Assembly: GCA_015680685.1 (NCBI GenBank)
Contig: MNCI01000952.1
Location: 1,078,041 to 1,142,040 of the forward strand
Source: Gnetum montanum
Taxonomy: Eukaryota > Streptophyta > Gnetopsida > Gnetales > Gnetaceae
Direction: 5' to 3'
Length of the DNA: 64,000 nt
Each line of letters starts with the position of its first letter. The first letter of the stretch is position 1. Under the pieces are notes generated by a model. That model made no database searches, was not told the origin of the DNA, and saw only the letters and a list, made by a program, of their open reading frames with translations. The position numbers and the translations under genes were made by a program. Of this stretch, positions 58,793 to 64,000 are shown one piece after another.

Positions 58793-59610
58793 TGATGAGC
58801 AGGGAGTATATTCTACGTCCAATCATACAAATCACTAACATTCACTTAGTGATCTGGTCGAATTCCATAGACTTTAGCTCTCTAAGTACACCAATTTCTA
58901 GGAGGCGAATCTCACCATTACAATTTTTGTCTTCTTATTTTCTCTTGTGAAGTGCAAGTGCATGGTTAAGAGTAATTGAGGCATATGATTTTTATCATTT
59001 TGTCTTTTATGGTTTAATCACCTAAGTGTTGGAAACAAAGTAAACTTAATGTGTAATAAATCTGGTAACTAACTAACACTTAACTAATCCTAACATAGGC
59101 ATTCATTCCCACTTTTTGTACACATCTTGAACATGTTATAGTACCACTAGGTTACCAAGCATTAACGCTACTAGGGTTACCAAGTGTTAAACGTATGCTC
59201 AAAGTGGTTGTACTTATGTTTGCTATTTAGCCAATATTAATTTAGTTAAAATTTATTAAAGTAGATTGTATGAATATTACATACATAAAGAAAGCATTAA
59301 TTTATTCTAAGTGCTACAAGGTTTAATCAAAAAATCTTGTCTTTATTACCATTCACATTGTCATGCTCAGGTACATTAGTGCTGGAATAAAGATTTGTAC
59401 ACTTCTTTGACTCCTACTATGAGCACTCAAAAAATATTCTAATTCTGGGAAAAACAACTTGCAAAAGCATCACTAACAACTAATGGAAAGATGGATAAAT
59501 CATGCATCGAAGTGTTGTATTTATAGGCCAACTCACATCCTGCAATATTGGATATTCAATAACGCATCATGGGCTTTGATATTGGGGCCTAACAAAAAAA
59601 TGATTCATCA
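58793..59610 (-). repeat. 5' LTR of element F
   Basis: 818 bp, TGATGAG...TTCATCA on the top strand, followed by ATTAT. A TATA-like ATAAATACAAC lies on the minus strand near 59515. U3 has an imperfect AATATT palindrome cluster (59543-59565) instead of the GATATCGC palindromes of A/C/D. The primer site next to it (top strand CAATGGAGCCAA, 58781-58792) is only partly conserved. Confidence 0.9.
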
Positions 59611-59615
59611 ATTAT

Positions 59616-60311
59616 GTTATTTGCTACCGTAAATGCTAGAGTAAATATGAATGAATTTTCATCAAGGGCTTTTCCTCTTTGAATATTTGTTCACCAAGGT
59701 TGTTCTCTAGGCTTATACTTGTATATTCTAGCAATAGATGCTCTTGGTTATCTAATTTAGCATAAAATAGTCTCTACATGATTTAAGACTTCTAGGTGAT
59801 GGAAATCAATTTTGCAATTCTTATTTTGCTCACAACTTATGCTTTCTTGTTAAGGATTCCTTAGAAGATGTTTAGACTATCTATCAATGTTTAAATATTT
59901 TTTGTAAAGATTTAGGCTCTATTATTAATTGGTAGAAGTCTAGTCATTACTCAATCATTTAATCTTCCTAATCAGTCAATCCCTACAAGATTTATATTTG
60001 GATTCCTTGGTATGCCATTTAGTTTTGATATACCAGGAACAAACTTTGGGAATGGATGATGCAGAGAATTAAAAGAAAAATTGAGATTTGGACTTCTAAA
60101 TGTTTAACTTTAGTAGGAAAATTCCTTGTTTGTGGAAAAATTTTAACCTTATCTCATATTCTTTATTCCTTTTGCATAGCACATTCTATTACAACTTATG
60201 GAAAGATTGAGAGACTTCTTAGAGATTTCTTATAATCTTCTTCAAGTAATCATTCTACATTCAAGTGAGTAGCTTGGAGATTTTGGATATGGCATAGGCA
60301 TCTTAGGAAAG
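59616..60311 (+). pseudogene. LINE reverse transcriptase, second part
   Basis: Continues the LINE of 48580-49329. The plus strand in broken frames includes F-P-L at 59670, L-I-L-V-Y-S, F-L-G-M-P-F near 60005-60025, K-F-L-V-C-G-K-I-L-T-L-S-H near 60118-60155 and V-A-W-R-F-W near 60270, the post-polymerase region common to plant L1. Interrupted by solo LTR G. Confidence 0.75.
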
Positions 60312-61497
60312 TTGGTTGATGAGTGGCGAGGTACCCCTACACTCAACCATACGAATACAAGCGTTTCATGCACGATCCAGTCGAACTCCGCAGACGGACT
60401 AGTTGTGGTATCCAGATAGTTACTCATAGGTCACAATTCACTGTCTTCTCACCTAGACTAGTATTAACTTTCTCACGTATGGTTTAGTCCAGAGTGAGGT
60501 GTATGGTGTGTTCCTACACTAATGCTACTCCTGGGTATGATGGGAAGTAATAATAATTAAGCTAAGAGAGAGAGGGTGAGAGAGAGAATCTAAGCTAGCC
60601 TAAGTGCGATGAGCATCCGTTCCTTAATCATCTGTACACATCTTGGACCTTGTGCATGATTACCACTAGGATTACCAAATGCATGGCCTAGGTACACTAC
60701 TGGGTTACCAAGTAGTCACACTTAAATGCTCGTGATTAAGTCGTACTCATTCCGCGTTACTAGGAGATAAGGGTGAAGAGATATTAACTAATAAAGTAGT
60801 AAATAACAAATAATTAATTAATTAAGCTAAGTGGATGTTGCAATGATGAAGTAATCTCGATCTTTATTGTTGGTCATGTGCGTGTCCAAGTACGTCACAC
60901 TCGAATAAGGATGCCATACAATTACAATCATCACACTGCGGGCATGCACTGGGAGAAAAGGGTTGAGAGAACTAAGTGGCTAACTTACATTAACTATTCA
61001 TTAATTAAGTTGTAATTATTCCTAACACCAGTAACTATTCCCACTTGCTGCACACATCCTGAACTAGTGTAATGCTACTGGGATTACCAAACGCTAATCG
61101 TTACTAGGTTACCAAGCGCTACACACATGCTCAAAGCGGTCGTACTGAGTGCATTTAATAAGGAGAGTCAAGGGTTGAGAGAGATTAATTATCTAGGAAA
61201 GCATTTAAACATTAATAGTAATTAATTACTATTTAGCTTAGTCCATATGCTACAAGGTTTATCGGAAAGTTTGTCTTTATTGCCGTATACAAATGTGTGC
61301 TCAAGTACAATTTGCTCGAATAAAGATCTGTTCACTTTAAGACTCCTATTGCGGGCATATGGAAATTATTGTAACTTTGGAATGGAAAAACTACAAGAGT
61401 TTAGCTAAGGGTCTAAGTGTAAGTGAATGAACAAGGGAAAGCCGCCTCTTATTTATAGACAATGCGGTGGGCTGCGATATCGCGGCTCATCATTGGT
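60312..61497 (-). mobile_element. Solo LTR G, 1176 bp, with TTGGT duplication
   Basis: LTR at 60317-61492 (TGATGAG...CTCATCA, minus orientation), flanked by TTGGT at 60312-60316 and 61493-61497. Read on the minus strand, U3 has a single GCGATATCGC palindrome (61474-61483) and a TATAAATAAGAGG box. Two successive R/U5-like modules follow, each with TTATTCGAG and AATAAAGA: the first resembles type C, the second resembles A/D. No internal region. Confidence 0.9.
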
Positions 61498-62080
61498 CTT
61501 CCAAATATCATGCTACAAGGAAGAAGTATTGTAACAAAATAGATCATTCAAGCATATGAGTATTAAGAGCCTTGGAAAATTTTCATCAAAAATACTATCT
61601 CTATTAGTTATTTTAAGGGTAGGAAAAATTGGAATGTGCCCTACCATTTTAAAGCCTTACTAAATTTTCTCAAATCTAAGATGAGGGCTTCTCCATTTCA
61701 TTTTGTTATAGGGAGATCTTGAGTTCAAGTTTATTGAAATAAACTATTAGATGAAGCTTTGCTATGGTGGTAAAAAATTGGGAGTTTTTGATTGGGTTTT
61801 AATTCTTGTATAGCTATTACCTTCTATAGGTTTGGCACTAACTAATTGAAAGATGTATGACCTTTTTCTATCAATGCTCCTCTCTCTTGGCTTGAGATTC
61901 AAGCTTTCCTTTTCTTACTAGATGGCTTGAAAAATATGATTTTAAAAATCATTCTTATCATACTATATATCATGCGTCCAAATTTTTATTCTCAAGTTTC
62001 TTTAATATCTCCTAAAGTGATTTATTTTGTTTCATGCTTATGTTTTAATATCTTCCCTTAGTAAAGAGATTGGTGGCTCT
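61498..62080 (+). pseudogene. LINE remnant, C-terminal side
   Basis: Continues from 60311 after the TTGGT duplication. The plus strand shows Lys/Trp-rich fragments such as S-L-G-K-F-S-S-K near 61570 and G-G-K-K-L-G-V-F-D near 61765 that fit the LINE region after RT. Heavily decayed, so the 3' boundary is approximate. Confidence 0.45.
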
Positions 62081-62100
62081 TGGTGCTTCTCAAACAAAAA

Positions 62101-62541
62101 GAAGACATACACATCAAACATATGTATAATTGTTTTTATAATAGAGCATATAAGAGGTGTCATTAGAGCCCAAAATAATTGAAACATAGGAAGACCCTAA
62201 GATTTATTAAAGTTTATAACTCAACACTACCTAGTAGAATTGAACCTATGACCTAGGGTTACCAAGCCAAGACCCAAACCACTAGGCTAACACCCTATTA
62301 TTGGAACCTAAAGTAAGTGAAACATAGAGGAACAAAAAGGGGGGAAAAAAGAAGACATAATTGTTCTTATAATAGAGCATGAGAGGGGGGTGTTGGAACT
62401 TGAAACAATTGAAACATAAGTACATCCCTAACATTTATAGAAGCTTATAACTCAATGCTACCTAGTAGAATTGAACCTGCGTGTGACCTGGGGTTATTAG
62501 GCCAAGACCTATACCACTAAGGTAACACCTCATTGTTATAA
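62101..62541 (-). repeat. Two tandem tRNA-derived SINE-like units
   Basis: Two direct copies, period about 231 bp. On the minus strand each starts RGGTGTTA with an A-box-like TTAGCCTAGTGG (first copy, top 62279-62291) or TTACCTTAGTGG (second, 62514-62526), and a B-box-like AGGTTCAATTC (62237-62247 and 62468-62478). The distance between boxes and the order match an RNA polymerase III internal promoter. The body after the B box (TACTAGGTAGYRTTGAGTTATAA...) is shared by both copies. A poly-A/G-rich joint lies between them (62331-62350). It is not an intact tRNA gene: no acceptor pairing was found. Confidence 0.65.
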
Positions 62542-62559
62542 GAGAGAGTTTGCTAGTTA

Positions 62560-64000
62560 TTGTTTTTATTTTTCATATTATAATTTTTCTTATTTCTTGA
62601 TTTTGATGAATTATTTTTGTTTTTTTTATGTTTGCAATGTCAATAAGTAAGAACGCCTTTGCTTTGTTTTGCAAATACTATTTAAAGATAAAATGGCATC
62701 ATGAAATTAAATTATGTACTACTTTATTTTAGTTGTCTTTGGTTTAAATTTCTTGTCCCTCACAAAAATGCTAAAGGAATGTTAATAAAGTAATATTAAT
62801 GTTTTGAAAAGAATGAAAAGGGAAAATTCATTTAATATTAAAGAATATTTCTTAGATTTTTATCTTTTTCAAGTAACGAAAACCAGGCCCTTCAAAGTTG
62901 AACCTCGCTATAGAAAAATTAACGTTCCTTACAAGTATATCAATGTTGATGCTTGCTATTAAATTCATAAGCAGGACTGATGACCACAAGTAGTTAAACG
63001 CAACGACAGCAAAAACTCCTAAGTTGATCATTTTGAACTAATGGATGCAGTTGAATGGCGTAAAAGCCAAATTATTCCGATGACCTTTCATATTAGCACA
63101 GGACCAAGGGAGTGTTACTCGTGCTGCAGTCACGTTGGGAAAAATTTACCTGCGATGTTTACCGTTCATCGTTGATAAAAGAGCGGGTAAACCGATAACA
63201 CGTGTGTCAGGTTCAGGCGTGTGCACATTATTTAATGTTAATGTTTCAATTTTATGAAAAAATTGAAAAAAGAGAATTTTAATGAACTAGCCGTATTTCG
63301 AAAAATACCGTAACCATCGATCTATAAAACTATCTTTTCACTAAAGCAATCTAAGATGAAAAACTGAGCTGCAAAACTTCTCCATGACTTGAGAATGCTC
63401 ATCATAAAGATGAAATGGAAATTAAAATCACGCGTTTGCTGTATAAACAAGACGTGACGCAATAATTCTTTTCGGTCTCCCATAAACCAAAATTCGATGA
63501 ATGAACGCATCAGATTATAACGCAAGTAAACGCAATATCGAGCTCACATAAGTATTTTTTAAGCCAAAATATGAAATTGCTTACTAAAAAAAGAATTCAC
63601 AGAATGGTATTAAAAAACATCCGTATCAAAAATTCGGAAATCTGTTTCGAATTTCGAATGAGCAACTTCATTGTCTGAAACGTCATTATAACTCTGAATC
63701 AGTGTTTAAATAGTCGGGAAATATGTTCCATCGGTATGTTTCATGAATCATGATCTATTGATTTCTTTTTAAAAATAAAATTTGTTATGAACTCAACTAG
63801 GATCAGCAAACTTTCTAACAAATTTTCTGACCGAACTTTCTCCCCAGCAATTAATCGTTATCAGTGATTTATTGCCACACTTAGAAAACTATGCTCTCAA
63901 CAGCCAACACAGATGTCAGAAAATAAAACAGGTAACATGATAGAACGTTCAACACTGGAGTTGCGACACTGCTAAAATAGATTATCAAAACTGATGGGCT
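62560..64000. other. AT-rich end of window, no gene seen
   Basis: No conserved motif or long ORF on either strand. The part from about 62900 has a more mixed composition, with several CG dinucleotides, and may be low-copy DNA, but I cannot assign it. Confidence 0.5.

Larger units (their letters stand above)
49330..59610 (-). mobile_element. Element F: Ty3/Gypsy retrotransposon with gag-pol (Athila/Tat-like)
   Basis: 10281 bp, minus orientation, ATTAT flanks. The LTRs lie at 49330-50205 (3') and 58793-59610 (5'). Reading leftward: gag, protease, RT, RNase H, integrase, then a noncoding block. The integrase core start F-D-I-W-G-I-D-F-M-G and the RT block D-H-F-P-L-P-F are typical of the Athila/Tat branch. 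The gag is clearly related to those of A, D and E, and the post-pol block matches their gag-ORF2 spacer. F therefore represents the type of autonomous element from which they could borrow enzymes. It is dead here: stops throughout and F-M-D-N in place of F-M-D-D in RT. Confidence 0.92.

Noticed and set aside
62237-62297. A functional tRNA gene on the minus strand
   Set aside because: A-box-like and B-box-like motifs are present, but no acceptor stem pairing or clear anticodon arm was found, and the unit is tandemly repeated with a long shared tail, so SINE-like is preferred.

Overview
This window is nuclear DNA from a seed plant with a large, repeat-dense genome. The evidence is one intact five-exon lignin-type alcohol dehydrogenase gene with short GT-AG introns, set in about 60 kb of nested, mostly decayed plant transposable elements (Ty3/Gypsy, Ty1/Copia, LINE, Mutator-like, SINE). 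Low gene density and old insertions full of stop codons would suit a gymnosperm, but the sequence alone does not settle the species.

Layout. 1-9.2 kb: a dead minus-strand Gypsy pol (element B) is split by element A (1245-6554), by a solo LTR (7122-8107) and by an LTR fragment that runs off the left edge. 9.2-10.7 kb: AT-rich DNA with short tandem repeats. 10.7-12.5 kb: an intact CAD-family gene on the minus strand, 360 aa, with a TATA box. 12.5-13.8 kb: low-copy-looking flank. 13.8-17.8 kb: a decayed plus-strand Ulp1-type protease module bordered by GCGA/TGC-rich repeats. 18-19.5 kb: a decayed minus-strand transposon-associated ORF. 20.5-21.2 kb: a Copia remnant. 21.7-30.8 kb: element E (minus strand). 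32.3-43.0 kb: a Mutator-like transposase (minus strand) split by element D (33454-41831). 43.2-45.4 kb: a 554-bp duplication and a 263-bp tandem array. 48.6-62.1 kb: a LINE reverse transcriptase (plus strand) split by element F (49330-59610, minus strand) and by solo LTR G (60317-61492). 62.1-62.5 kb: two tandem tRNA-derived SINE-like units.

The most interesting content is a family of long, non-autonomous LTR retrotransposons (A, D, E). They keep gag but lack pol, and carry in its place a second long ORF (about 910-920 codons: basic N-terminus, a domain resembling the plant transposon-associated domain, then a long coiled coil). In D and E this ORF is preceded by its own TATA region, and that region carries the same palindromic motif found in that element's own LTR promoter: GATATCGC palindromes in D, and a different GACATC/GATGTT palindrome in E. 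Element F has a related gag plus protease, reverse transcriptase, RNase H and integrase, and shares the noncoding block that lies between gag and ORF2 in D and E, so it represents the kind of autonomous partner that could mobilise them. Six insertions (A, C, D, E, F, G) have perfect 5-bp target-site duplications, which fixes the nesting order.
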